A program made the translations under genes and the position numbers. Below the pieces are notes generated by a model. It had not been told where the DNA came from, did no database searches, and saw only the letters and a program-made list of their open reading frames with translations. This document shows positions 8,212-16,324 of a stretch of DNA of 64,000 bases, one piece after another. Origin of the DNA: Komarekiella delphini-convector SJRDD-AB1 (lineage in GTDB: Bacteria; Cyanobacteriota; Cyanobacteriia; Cyanobacteriales; Nostocaceae). Location: NCBI RefSeq assembly GCF_014831675.1, contig NZ_VJXY01000011.1:1-64000 (forward strand). The letters run 5' to 3'. Every line of letters begins with the position of its first letter. Position 1 is the first letter of the stretch.

Positions 8212-8320
8212 GCCTAATTCAAATTTATGAAAGCTAGATTTGAAACGGAGGAACCAATGTTTGGGGCTAATCTTAAGAGAGACACCTTCCAGTCTTAGCC
8301 CGTCAGCTAACTCCGTAGGC
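8212..8320 (+). promoter_or_regulatory. Second c-di-AMP riboswitch (ydaO/yuaA type)
   Basis: A compact aptamer of 109 nt. GCCTA (8212-8216) pairs with TAGGC (8316-8320). The adjoining hairpin is CAAATTT/AGATTTG (about 8220-8242), where the first riboswitch has TAGCGC/GCGCTA, so the helix is conserved while the bases differ. The conserved blocks ACGGAGGAACC, GGGGCTAATC and TTAGCCCGTCAGCTAACTCC follow in the same order. It lies about 200 nt before the universal stress protein gene. Confidence 0.82.
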
Positions 8321-8517
8321 AATGGAAGGAACCTCCAAAACTTGGCTGTAATACCAGTTTCTATTGGGGTTTCCTTGACTAATTTAAGATTTCAGCCATT
8401 AGTCATTTAGTCATTGGGTAAAAGCCAAGGACAAAAGACAAATGACAAAAGACGAAATCAAGAATTGGTTGCCCTGCTTCTCGTTTGTCATTCATTTCAT
8501 TAGGAGAAGTAAAAGCG

Positions 8518-9153
8518 GTGGAAATTAAGCCAATGTTAGCGCGTTTGCAAAGCGCTATAGGTCGAAATGATTTAATTGAGCAAATGGTATTATTACCAGA
8601 GCCAAAAAAACCTTTTTCTCAAAAAGTTCAAAAGGTAGAATCTGTTAACTTAATCGTTGCCTATGACGCTTCCCCAAATAGTCATACAGCGCTGGATATT
8701 GCCTTCTGGATTGCTCACCAAACGCGTTTAGCTACCAACACACAAGTCACAGTTCAAGCCGTTTATGTGGTTGACAATAATCAAAGCACTCAGTATCTAA
8801 ATACCTTAAATATTCCAATAAATCAGCCTCCATTAGAGTGTTCAATCAGCGAAATATCAAACTCTGTCACACTCGTATTAACTCAACCAAAACTCCAAGC
8901 CGCTGTAACTCCCATCCAACAAGCAGACAGAATTCTCTGGCAAGCACGAAGTTTAGCTGAAGAATGGCAGGGTTCCTTCAAATCTCATCTGCGGTTTGGT
9001 TGCATTGGTACAGAACTTCAGAAAGTTGTTGAATTAGAGGCTGCCGATATATTATTTTTGGGTTGTAAATCAGTCAATCATTCCATTATCGAAGCACTAG
9101 GTTCTAATTTCCCCTGCGTCGTCTTAGGTATTCCCAGTTGTATTGATGAATAA
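8518..9153 (+). CDS. Universal stress protein (UspA) family
   Basis: The 211-residue protein contains a UspA-like Rossmann fold: first strand VNLIVAYDASPNSHTALDIAF with the nucleotide-side Asp, and the C-terminal strand DILFLGCKSVNHSIIEALGSNFPCVVLGI. A 30-residue leader precedes the domain. GTG 8518 is chosen because AGGAG lies 11 bases upstream. TTG 8485 and ATG 8533 are alternatives. It is directly downstream of a c-di-AMP riboswitch and upstream of an ion permease gene. USP domains paired with transporters often bind nucleotides and modulate transport, so it may sense ATP or c-di-AMP for the permease; this is inference. Confidence 0.8.
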   Translation: MEIKPMLARLQSAIGRNDLIEQMVLLPEPKKPFSQKVQKVESVNLIVAYDASPNSHTALDIAFWIAHQTRLATNTQVTVQAVYVVDNNQSTQYLNTLNIPINQPPLECSISEISNSVTLVLTQPKLQAAVTPIQQADRILWQARSLAEEWQGSFKSHLRFGCIGTELQKVVELEAADILFLGCKSVNHSIIEALGSNFPCVVLGIPSCIDE

Positions 9154-9181
9154 TCACTGTTCTTAATTTCAGTGATTTTTA
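9152..9181 (+). terminator. Intrinsic terminator between usp and permease genes
   Basis: AATCACTG/CAGTGATT stem (9152-9159 and 9170-9177) followed by T residues, overlapping the usp stop codon. It may separate the permease from the riboswitch transcript, or set partial read-through. Confidence 0.6.
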
Positions 9182-9200
9182 ATTTCATTATGAGCTTACA

Positions 9201-9226
9201 TAAGTCACCTACAAATAGGTGGCTTA
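9201..9226. other. Stable hairpin before the ion permease gene
   Basis: TAAGTCACCTA and TAGGTGGCTTA form an 11-bp stem with one G-T pair around a four-base loop. It lies 43 bp before the permease start and has no U-run. Possible mRNA processing site or translational control element. Confidence 0.45.
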
Positions 9227-9268
9227 TTTCGCTACTGATACAACCAATTAGACTTCAAGAGGTAGGGT

Positions 9269-10606
9269 ATGGACAACTGGCAAGCGTTCCTAAGTGTTAT
9301 TACATTTTTAGGCGTAATTATATTAGTCATGACGGAATGGGTGCATCTCACAATTGCTGCCTTATTGGGAGCATTGTTACTAGTTTTTACCAACGTCATG
9401 ACTTTAGAAGAAGCTGTCGGTTACATCGGTAATAGTCATGGAACACTGGGTTTATTCTTCGGAGTTATGGTACTGGTACGAGCATTTGAGCCTACCAAAA
9501 TATTCGATTATTTAGCTACTCAAATAGTGCTATTGGCTAAAGGACAAGGTAAGCGTCTATTACTCGGTATTGTGGGTATGGTTACTCCCATTTGTGCAGT
9601 GTTACCAAATGCCACAACAGTAATGTTGTTAGCACCTTTAATTCCGCCAATGGCGGAGGAAATTGGGATAAATTTTGTACCATTACTGATTTTAATGGTA
9701 TTTGTTGCTAACAGTGCTGGACTGCTGACATTAGTTGGTGATCCAGCTACCTATATTGTTGGCGATGCTATAAATATCAGCTTTACAGATTATTTATTGA
9801 AATTGAGTTTGGGAGGAGTAATTGCCGTTGTTGTTGTAATAGCAACACTACCATTTTTATTTCGCAAAATTTGGAATACACAACTAGATAATCTCGAAAA
9901 TTTGCCCCACCCGCAAATCAATCACCCGCGAGTTTTAAGTCTGGGCGCAGTTATTGTAGCTTTTGTCTTAATATTTTTTGTCATAGGAGAATCTTTACCA
10001 ATTCCTATCTCGCCTGCTGCCGTAGCTTTGTTAGGAGCAGCTTTGGCTTTACTTCTATCTCACCATAGCAAAATTGATTCAGTAAACAATATATTACGGG
10101 ATGTAGACTGGAGCACATTAATTTTTTTCATGAGTATCTTTGTGCTAATCGGAGGACTGGAAAAGACTGGCATAATCAACGGTTTATCAGGAGTATTAGC
10201 AGCAATATTAGGAAAAAATATTGTATTGGGTTCGCTGGTATTGTTATTTGTTGTAGGGATATTATCTAGCTTGATTCCTAATATCCCTTTGGTAGTGGCG
10301 ATGGTACCCTTACTCAAACAGTACATTGTCAACGTCGGGTTAGCACCCCCAGAGATTTTAGCACAAGACTTTCAAGGCCAGTTTCCCCCAGAAGTGTTAC
10401 CACTGTTTTACGCCATGATGTTTGGTGCAACTTTGGGAGGTAATGGTACACTAGTAGGCGCATCATCTAACATTGTAGCCGCCGGGATTTCTGAGCAGCA
10501 CGGACGCCGTATCTCGTTTAAAACTTTTCTACATTACGGCATCCCAGTAATGGTACTGCAACTTGTAGCTTCAGCATTGTATGTGTTAGTTCGTTTTTTG
10601 CTTTAG
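9269..10606 (+). CDS. ArsB/NhaD (CitMHS/SLC13-like) ion transporter
   Basis: The 445-residue membrane protein has about 11-12 hydrophobic segments and two inverted repeat halves. The hairpin motifs PNATTVMLLAPLIPPMAE and later GNGTLVGASSNIVAAGI mark the Ion Transporter superfamily members ArsB, NhaD and the P protein. Members move Na+, arsenite, citrate or sulfate with Na+ or H+. ATG 9269 has a purine-rich AAGAGGTAGGG upstream. Its position after a USP gene and a c-di-AMP riboswitch favours a role in Na+/K+/pH homeostasis, but substrate cannot be read from sequence. No arsR or arsC is nearby, so arsenite efflux is less likely. Confidence 0.87.
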   Translation: MDNWQAFLSVITFLGVIILVMTEWVHLTIAALLGALLLVFTNVMTLEEAVGYIGNSHGTLGLFFGVMVLVRAFEPTKIFDYLATQIVLLAKGQGKRLLLGIVGMVTPICAVLPNATTVMLLAPLIPPMAEEIGINFVPLLILMVFVANSAGLLTLVGDPATYIVGDAINISFTDYLLKLSLGGVIAVVVVIATLPFLFRKIWNTQLDNLENLPHPQINHPRVLSLGAVIVAFVLIFFVIGESLPIPISPAAVALLGAALALLLSHHSKIDSVNNILRDVDWSTLIFFMSIFVLIGGLEKTGIINGLSGVLAAILGKNIVLGSLVLLFVVGILSSLIPNIPLVVAMVPLLKQYIVNVGLAPPEILAQDFQGQFPPEVLPLFYAMMFGATLGGNGTLVGASSNIVAAGISEQHGRRISFKTFLHYGIPVMVLQLVASALYVLVRFLL

Positions 10607-11050
10607 GTAGAAAGGGCATAAAACAAGTTTTACAAGCAATAACTTTGCCAATTTACAGCGATTTTCAATTAAGTTGACTACAAGTAAAAGACCTAACTCC
10701 CTACCCTAATAAAGAAAGGGAAAATTTAAAACCTTTCTCCTTGTGAGAACAAAAAGTTTGAGCGCTGATTTCTAGCGATGGTTTGTATCACTACCAAGAG
10801 GCGCTTTTGCGTTGCGCTTCTGTCTTCATGTTCTTTTTTTAGCAAAGTCTTGATTAGGAAAAATTATAATTATATAATCCTACTTAACTTATCTCAAGAT
10901 GTATTCTTATCTTTGGAGAATAAAATCTGCTATTCTATGTCTAAAGAATCTGCCATAGAGACTAATATCTAAAAGCTGAATCTAGTACAACAAAGTAGGA
11001 ACATAATTGGTTCCTATCTCCTGTTTATAAGCTAAAAAAGGGTTAAATCT
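10607..11050. other. Intergenic region before the GTPase cluster
   Basis: AT-rich, with a fragment of GC-rich palindromic repeat near 10797-10825 (GAGGCGCTTTTGCG and GCGCTTC). A short open frame at 10778-10972 has no protein-like features and is not annotated. The cluster promoter should lie here. Confidence 0.5.
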
Positions 11051-11638
11051 ATGAATCCACCGGAAGAATATATTAATAATTTTCAAGACCAGTATCAAGA
11101 TATAAATAAATCTAATAATAATTCCAATGTGCCTGCAATTAATAGTTTAGATAAAGTTAGAGATATTTTAGTTGGCAACCAAATGCGGGAGGTTGAAAAG
11201 AAATTTACCCGTCTAGAAGAACGCCTGGTTAAAGAATCTGCCAATGTGCGTGATGAGGCAAAAAAGCGTTTAGATGCCTTGGAAACTTATATCAAAAAAG
11301 AGATAGAGTCTTTAACAGAGCAGCTAAGAATTGAGCAATTAGAACGTGATGCAATTGTGAAAATACTAGCTGAAGAACAGAAAAGTGTTGCCTCATCTTT
11401 AGAGAAAAAAGTTACCCAATTTAATGAGCAAACTACCAATAGCCAACGAGATCTTCGAGAGCAGATTCTCAACCAATCTAAAAACCTACAAGATGAAATT
11501 CGACAAAAATACGAAGAAATCTTAGTTTTATTGGAACGAGAAGCTAAAGAACTACGCAGAGATCAGACTGACCGTTCTCATCTTGCAGCTTTATTTTCAG
11601 AACTAGCCATCCGCTTGAACTATGATACCAAGTCCTAA
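11051..11638 (+). CDS. Coiled-coil protein of the GTPase cluster
   Basis: I do not recognise a named family. The 195-residue protein is soluble and acidic, with a disordered Asn-rich N-terminus (residues 1-40), then an almost unbroken coiled coil from about residue 50 to 175 with heptad-like spacing and many Glu, Lys and Leu. The C-terminus is HLAALFSELAIRLN. It heads a same-strand group with an OmpA/BON membrane protein, a Ras-like GTPase and a histidine kinase. A structural or adaptor role, such as a GTPase effector or scaffold, would fit. There is a RBS-like AAAAAGGG before ATG 11051. Confidence 0.75.
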   Translation: MNPPEEYINNFQDQYQDINKSNNNSNVPAINSLDKVRDILVGNQMREVEKKFTRLEERLVKESANVRDEAKKRLDALETYIKKEIESLTEQLRIEQLERDAIVKILAEEQKSVASSLEKKVTQFNEQTTNSQRDLREQILNQSKNLQDEIRQKYEEILVLLEREAKELRRDQTDRSHLAALFSELAIRLNYDTKS

Positions 11639-11658
11639 GTTTTAAAGGATGTGTAAAA

Positions 11659-11895
11659 GTGACTAGGGAACACATGGCGCTCTCTAACACAGTATTTCCT
11701 CATGAGCGACTGGCCGGTAATGCTTATGTTAGAGGTTCTACCAACTCAAGCGATTTTCCTACCAAAAATGCCTTTGACAACACTTATGGTGGTAACAGTA
11801 ACGTCTTTGTTACCAAAATTATCAAGACTCCCTATGATCAGGATTCCGGAGTAAGTCGCTCAGGTGCGATCGCATCTATAAAGTCACAACTTTAA
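11659..11895 (+). pseudogene. SBBP beta-propeller repeat fragment
   Basis: The frame starts with GTG 20 bp after the coiled-coil gene. Within it, GNAYVRGSTNSSDFPTKNAF and then NVFVTKI match one unit of the SBBP repeat (PF06739), normally found in tandem many times in secreted bacterial propeller proteins. Only one unit is present, with no signal peptide, so it is probably a relic rather than a functional propeller. A HIP1 site lies near its 3' end. It could still be translated as a 68-78 residue peptide within the cluster. Confidence 0.5.
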
Positions 11896-11994
11896 TGCTG
11901 TCTAGGCATGATTAAAATCTAGATCACATTATAGGAGCTGGTTTTCTCAAAAAAGCGATCGCCAAAATTGTGTAACTTGAGAATATTATGAACT

Positions 11995-12017
11995 AAGCCC
12001 TTGCTATACAAGGGCTT
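11995..12017. other. Perfect hairpin in the gap before the OmpA/BON gene
   Basis: AAGCCCTTG-CTATA-CAAGGGCTT has 9-bp perfect arms. It is followed by CGAG rather than T residues, so termination would be weak. It may be an attenuator or an mRNA end stabiliser between the first and second parts of the cluster. Confidence 0.45.
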
Positions 12018-12127
12018 CGAGTTGAATCTACAATTCTACTGTTTTGTCACAGTGACCCAATTAAGGCAAGAGATTAGGAAAGCTAAAAATTGCTGTAATA
12101 TCAATTGTGAATTGGGGAATTTTGGTA

Positions 12128-13918
12128 ATGAATGACAGTTCCAAGAATGAAATAGATGACAAATCTCGCGAAGTTTTAAGGGAAAAAAGCCAGTCTTCAG
12201 ACGTATCTCTTAATCAAAATGAACTGAGTGAACTTCGGAGTTTGCTCTTTGATATTGAGCCGAACAAACTCAACAAACTCTATGAACGATTAGATAACCC
12301 CCAGATTCAACCCGAAGATATCAGTCAATTGCTTCCAGAAGCCGTTATTCTGCGCTCAAAGCAAGATAAACTACTGGGCGAAGCAATAGTATCGACTGTA
12401 GAAGAAGCAATTCATAGTTCTATTAAACAAGACCACAATATACTTTCCGAGGCGTTTTTTCCCATCATTGGGCCAGCCGCTCGCAAGGCTATTTCTGCAT
12501 CTCTAGACGAGATGATTCAATCCCTAAATCAAACCTTAGAATATAGCTTATCACTACAGAGCTTTAAATGGAGACTAGATGCACGCCGCACAGGAAAATC
12601 ATTTGCAGAAATTGTGCTGCTTCGCACTTTAGTTTACCGAGTCGAACAAGTATTTTTGATTCATAAAAAAACCGGATTATTGCTACAACATCTCGTAGCA
12701 ACAAAGGTAGGTATTCAAGATCCGGTTTTAGTTTCAGCCATGTTAACGGCTATCCAAGATTTTGTCCAAGACTCTTTCACAGTACCAAAAAATGATGTAC
12801 TCCAAAGTTTGCAGTTTGGAGAGCTTACCATTTGGATTGAACAAGGGCCGCAAGCTCTACTTGCAAGTATTATCCGGGGAAAACCACCTCAAGAATTAAG
12901 GTTAGTTTTTCGAGATGCAATAGAAAAAATACACCTGAAGTTGAGTCAAGAAATAAATGATTTTGCAGGTGAAACACAGCCATTTGAGGCGAGCAAGACT
13001 TATTTAGAAGCCTGTTTAGCATTTAAGTATAAAAATCCGCATAAAAAGAATTATACTTACGCATGGGCTTTCTTAGGTACAACAGCGATCGCTTCTGGCA
13101 TTTGGGGCTTTTTTGCCATTAGAGAACAATTTCGCTGGAACGCTTATATTGAAAAACTCAACTCTCAGCCAGGAATTGTCGTGATTAGCACTAAGCAGAT
13201 AACTGGAAAATATTTTATTTTTGGAATGCGTGATCCTTTAGCAGTAGATCCCAATACACTGATACAGCAAACAAATCTCAACCCAAAAACAATTAGCAGT
13301 CAATGGAAACCTTACCTATCTTTGGAGCCACAATTTATCACTAAAAGAGTTGAGGAATTGCTCCAACCTCCAAAAAGTGTATCACTACAAGTTGACAACA
13401 ACGGTATTCTTCAAGTCACTGGTTTTGCATCTCGCCAATGGATTCAGGAAGCACGAAAATTATGGCATTTTATTCCTGGTGTTACTCAATTTCAGGAAAC
13501 AAGCTTTGTAGAACTCGAACTTAAACAACTAGAGTTATATAAAAATCAAATTGAACAAACACAACTCTTTTTTAGAGAAGGAAGTATAGAGTTGATACCA
13601 GGTGAAACTGATAAACTAAATAATTTTGTCTTAGGACTACAAAAACTCTTAAATATCGTCAATTATTTGGAGAAAAATGTCGAAATTCAAATAATAGGAC
13701 ACACCAATACAACTGGTACAGAGCAAAACAACATGCTACTCAGCCAAGCTCGTGCAAATAAAATTTTGTCTCATATTAACTTCCAAAAAATCAATACAAG
13801 CAAATTTAGAGCTATAGGTGTTAGTTCAAGTATGTCTTTACAGCCTTTGACAGCAGAAGCTCAAAAAGCGGATTGCAGAGTATCTTTTAAAGTACTTATT
13901 ACTAATAAAATTAACTGA
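12128..13918 (+). CDS. Inner-membrane protein with BON-like and C-terminal OmpA-like domains
   Basis: The 596-residue protein has a long helical cytoplasmic part (residues 1-300), one transmembrane segment at about 308-330 (AWAFLGTTAIASGIWGFFAI), a periplasmic BON-like domain near 420-455 (DNNGILQVTGFASRQWIQEA), and an OmpA-like domain at about 475-595. The OmpA part has IQIIGHTNTTGTEQNNMLLS and QARANKILS, the elements that bind peptidoglycan diaminopimelate. The usual NRRV is replaced by ADCRV. It could connect the cell wall to a cytoplasmic GTPase encoded 14 bp downstream. ATG 12128 with GGGGA nine bases upstream is preferred over GTG 12107. Confidence 0.82.
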   Translation: MNDSSKNEIDDKSREVLREKSQSSDVSLNQNELSELRSLLFDIEPNKLNKLYERLDNPQIQPEDISQLLPEAVILRSKQDKLLGEAIVSTVEEAIHSSIKQDHNILSEAFFPIIGPAARKAISASLDEMIQSLNQTLEYSLSLQSFKWRLDARRTGKSFAEIVLLRTLVYRVEQVFLIHKKTGLLLQHLVATKVGIQDPVLVSAMLTAIQDFVQDSFTVPKNDVLQSLQFGELTIWIEQGPQALLASIIRGKPPQELRLVFRDAIEKIHLKLSQEINDFAGETQPFEASKTYLEACLAFKYKNPHKKNYTYAWAFLGTTAIASGIWGFFAIREQFRWNAYIEKLNSQPGIVVISTKQITGKYFIFGMRDPLAVDPNTLIQQTNLNPKTISSQWKPYLSLEPQFITKRVEELLQPPKSVSLQVDNNGILQVTGFASRQWIQEARKLWHFIPGVTQFQETSFVELELKQLELYKNQIEQTQLFFREGSIELIPGETDKLNNFVLGLQKLLNIVNYLEKNVEIQIIGHTNTTGTEQNNMLLSQARANKILSHINFQKINTSKFRAIGVSSSMSLQPLTAEAQKADCRVSFKVLITNKIN

Positions 13919-13932
13919 AGCAGTATCAATTT

Positions 13933-14433
13933 ATGCTCCAGAAAAAAATATGTATGGTAGGTGCATTTGCCACAGGTAAAACAAGTTTAGTGGCACGGTT
14001 TGTTGATAGCATTTTCTCAGAAAGTTATCATACTACCTTGGGGGTTAAAATTGATAAGAAGATAGTAAAGATTAAAGAAAAAACATTAAATGTTATACTT
14101 TGGGATCTTTATGGAGAAGACGAATTTCAAAATGTACGGATGTCTTACTTGCGGGGTTCATCTGGTTATTTATTAGTAGTTGATGGAACTAGACATAATA
14201 CTCTAGAAAAAGCTTTAAATCTGCAAATAAGAGTAGAAGAAACAATTGGACAAGTTCCGTTTATTTTAGTTCTAAATAAATGGGACATGAAAAATGAATG
14301 GGATATTGATACTGTTGAAATCGACGCAATTCAACAGAAAGGTTGGACAGTGATTAAAACTAGTGCTAAAAATGGTCTAGGTGTAGAAGAACTTTTTCAA
14401 ACTCTTGCTCATAAAATCTTAGATAGATGCTAA
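13933..14433 (+). CDS. Ras/Rab-like small GTPase
   Basis: The 166-residue protein has all the G motifs. G1 is GAFATGKTS (10-18), G2 threonines are T34/T35 in YHTTLG, G3 is DLYGED (58-63), G4 is NKWD (115-118) and G5 is TSAKNG (143-148). The residue equivalent to Ras Gln61 is Glu62, which could slow intrinsic GTP hydrolysis. It begins 14 bp after the OmpA/BON gene and is followed by a histidine kinase gene, so a membrane-linked switch feeding a kinase is plausible. It is a single-domain GTPase, unlike the LRR-containing Roco proteins. No GAP or Roadblock/LC7 gene is adjacent. Confidence 0.9.
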   Translation: MLQKKICMVGAFATGKTSLVARFVDSIFSESYHTTLGVKIDKKIVKIKEKTLNVILWDLYGEDEFQNVRMSYLRGSSGYLLVVDGTRHNTLEKALNLQIRVEETIGQVPFILVLNKWDMKNEWDIDTVEIDAIQQKGWTVIKTSAKNGLGVEELFQTLAHKILDRC

Positions 14434-14555
14434 CTAGATGGTCACACTATCGTAACTGCTTATTTAAAGATTTTATTCTATTGTTATAAAAAATAATTAA
14501 AAGATTAAACAGCAAACAAGAGCTAATATCAATTTGTTACAGCATTTTAGAATGT

Positions 14556-15665
14556 ATGAATGACCAGATCACAGCAGATATTTTTGCAGCATTGAATATT
14601 TTGGTATTAGAGCGACTTAATGTAAATTTATTTAAAATTCATGGGACTGTACCAAGTTGGTTAACTCATTGTTACAAACAAAAATTTACAACAGGAATGG
14701 AGATATTAATACTACAAGAAGGATTTCATTTTCTGGAAAACTTTTTGATTGATGCTGAAGAGTTTTGGCAGAGCGATCGCACAACTAAACTAAGCTCAGG
14801 TTTATGGATTGACATAGATTTAACGGGAAAAGAATGTCATTTTGAAGCTTCTGCAATTTGCGTCAATCATAAAAAGTTTCTCTTAATTGAATTGCTCAAT
14901 GAAACATATAAAGAAAAACTATATATTATCCAAAAAGCTAGAGAAAATCAATTAAATTACCAACAATGGCTAAAAGATAATCAGAAGAAAGAAGTATTAA
15001 TCCATTGTATTATTCATGATATGGCAGGGCAGCTAAGTAGTATAAATTGCTGTTTAGCTCTGTTAGAATTTGAGAATTTGACAGATCAAGGAAAAGAACG
15101 TTTAGAAATTGGCATGAAGCAATCCATTCAGCAACAAATGTTAATTAGAGATATTTTAAATGCATTCTCAGCAGATATTCAATCTCTAGAAGCTTTTACA
15201 TGCAATATTACTCAAGCACCAGATATCTTAATTTCTGTACAAGAAGTTATTGAGCTTTTAAATCCTATTTGTCTAGTTAATAATATACAATTCAAACTTG
15301 TTGGCGATCTGAGCATGAAAGCAAATTGGAAAGTAATAGGTGATCAATCACGCTTAAATAGAGTAATTTCTAATCTTTTAGAAAATGCTTTGCGCTATAG
15401 TCCACCAGAATCTACCATAACAATTGGTTTGCAACAAGATGAAGAATATATTCTTGTGACTATAGACGATGAAGGTGCTGGTGTACAGTCAGAGATGGTA
15501 GAAACTTTATTTGAAAAGTTTTCTCAAGGGAAAACTAAACCAGGTAAATCTGGACTTGGACTTTACTTTTGCCGTATTACAGTAGAACGTTGGGGAGGAG
15601 TAATTGGTTATTTACCCCTTCCCAAAGGTGGTTCACGATTTTGGTTGAGCTTACCAAAACCATGA
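14556..15665 (+). CDS. Sensor histidine kinase of the GTPase cluster
   Basis: The 369-residue soluble kinase has an N-terminal region (1-120) with the size and strand pattern of a PAS-like sensor, though I cannot assign it firmly. The H-box is CIIHDMAGQLSSI with H154; its HDMAG is unusual compared with the common HELRTP or HEIKNP. The ATPase has N-box NLLENALRYSPP, G1 DDEGAGV, F-box LFEKFSQ and G2 GKSGLGLYFCR. It is separated from the GTPase gene by 122 bp on the same strand. No receiver domain is present, so the downstream regulator must be elsewhere. Confidence 0.87.
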   Translation: MNDQITADIFAALNILVLERLNVNLFKIHGTVPSWLTHCYKQKFTTGMEILILQEGFHFLENFLIDAEEFWQSDRTTKLSSGLWIDIDLTGKECHFEASAICVNHKKFLLIELLNETYKEKLYIIQKARENQLNYQQWLKDNQKKEVLIHCIIHDMAGQLSSINCCLALLEFENLTDQGKERLEIGMKQSIQQQMLIRDILNAFSADIQSLEAFTCNITQAPDILISVQEVIELLNPICLVNNIQFKLVGDLSMKANWKVIGDQSRLNRVISNLLENALRYSPPESTITIGLQQDEEYILVTIDDEGAGVQSEMVETLFEKFSQGKTKPGKSGLGLYFCRITVERWGGVIGYLPLPKGGSRFWLSLPKP

Positions 15666-15726
15666 TAAGAGTCGTAAGTTTTGAGTTTTTAATTAACAGT
15701 TCATTTTGAACTGATAACTTATAAAA

Positions 15727-15836
15727 AAGGGTCGGGAAAACCTATTTCTTCTCGATAGGTGATGAAAGACGCCTTTTTAGAACGTTAACAGTCAACTGTC
15801 AACGTGAAATTTCATCCCCTTTTAGGGGTGGGATGA
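15727..15836 (-). repeat. Dispersed repeat, copy A (inverted relative to copy at 20228)
   Basis: About 110 bp. Its reverse complement matches 20228-20361 closely, sharing GGCGTCTTTCATCACCTA, then CGAGAAG, GGGTTTTCC-like and AAAAGGGGATG segments. An inner palindrome CCCCTTTTAGGGG and a GTTAACAGTCAACTGTCAAC block lie within it. It has no coding potential and resembles a MITE or a structured intergenic repeat. It occupies the space between the kinase stop and the hli genes. Confidence 0.75.
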
Positions 15837-15862
15837 GCTTAAAACTCATTCATTACTCAACG

Positions 15863-16075
15863 CTAGTATCTAACAATGTGCAATACATCACGCAGAACAC
15901 TATAGCCAGCTAAATCCCAAAGTAGATAAGCAAGAAAGCCAATTGCTGCTAAGCGACCATTCCATAGTTCGGCTTGAGGAGTCCAACCAAATAGAAAAGC
16001 ATTACGATCTACACCATTGTAAGCTTTAGCAACAGGTGGTAAATCAGTAGCAGGACGAGTTTCTCTAGTTTCCAT
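15863..16075 (-). CDS. High-light-inducible protein (Hli/SCP)
   Basis: A 70-residue single-helix chlorophyll-binding protein of the LHC superfamily. The motif AELWNGRLAAIGF carries the ExxNxR residues (E, N, R) that ligate chlorophyll, within one transmembrane helix of about 20 residues. Such proteins bind pigments in the thylakoid membrane and protect photosystems and chlorophyll synthesis during light stress. It is a tandem paralog of the hli gene 45 bp upstream, with near-identical core sequence (FLFGWTPQAELWNGR). AAAGGAAA before the ATG is the ribosome site. The two are probably one transcript. Confidence 0.92.
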   Translation of the reverse strand: METRETRPATDLPPVAKAYNGVDRNAFLFGWTPQAELWNGRLAAIGFLAYLLWDLAGYSVLRDVLHIVRY

Positions 16076-16120
16076 TGTATTTTTCCTTTAAAATCCAGTA
16101 GTTTTTCAGATGCTTTATCT

Positions 16121-16324
16121 TTAGTAGCCAATCAGATGTAAAACGTCGCGTAGAACGCTATAACCGGCTAAATCCCAAAGTAAATATGCAAGAAAACCAA
16201 TCATTGCAAATCGGCCATTCCATAGTTCGGCTTGAGGAGTCCAACCAAATAGAAAAGCATTGCGATCGCTGCCATTATATTCTGTTGCAATTGTTGGCAA
16301 ATCAGTGGAAGATCGAGTTTCCAT
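16121..16324 (-). CDS. High-light-inducible protein (Hli/SCP), first of tandem pair
   Basis: A 67-residue Hli protein. The motif AELWNGRFAMIGF includes the chlorophyll-ligand Glu and Asn plus the Arg salt-bridge partner, followed by the hydrophobic helix AYLLWDLAGYSV. The pair arose by tandem duplication, and differences are concentrated in the first 20 residues. An HLR1 box recognised by the response regulator RpaB in other cyanobacteria lies about 160 bp upstream on the same strand, as expected for light-stress control. AGGAC precedes the ATG. Confidence 0.92.
   Translation of the reverse strand: METRSSTDLPTIATEYNGSDRNAFLFGWTPQAELWNGRFAMIGFLAYLLWDLAGYSVLRDVLHLIGY

Noticed and set aside
9172-9432. 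86-codon frame overlapping the ion permease start
   Set aside because: Shadow frame over a terminator, a hairpin and the permease gene.
10778-10972. 64-codon open frame before the GTPase cluster
   Set aside because: No domain, odd composition (Cys/Phe-rich start), no ribosome site, and it crosses a short GC-rich repeat.
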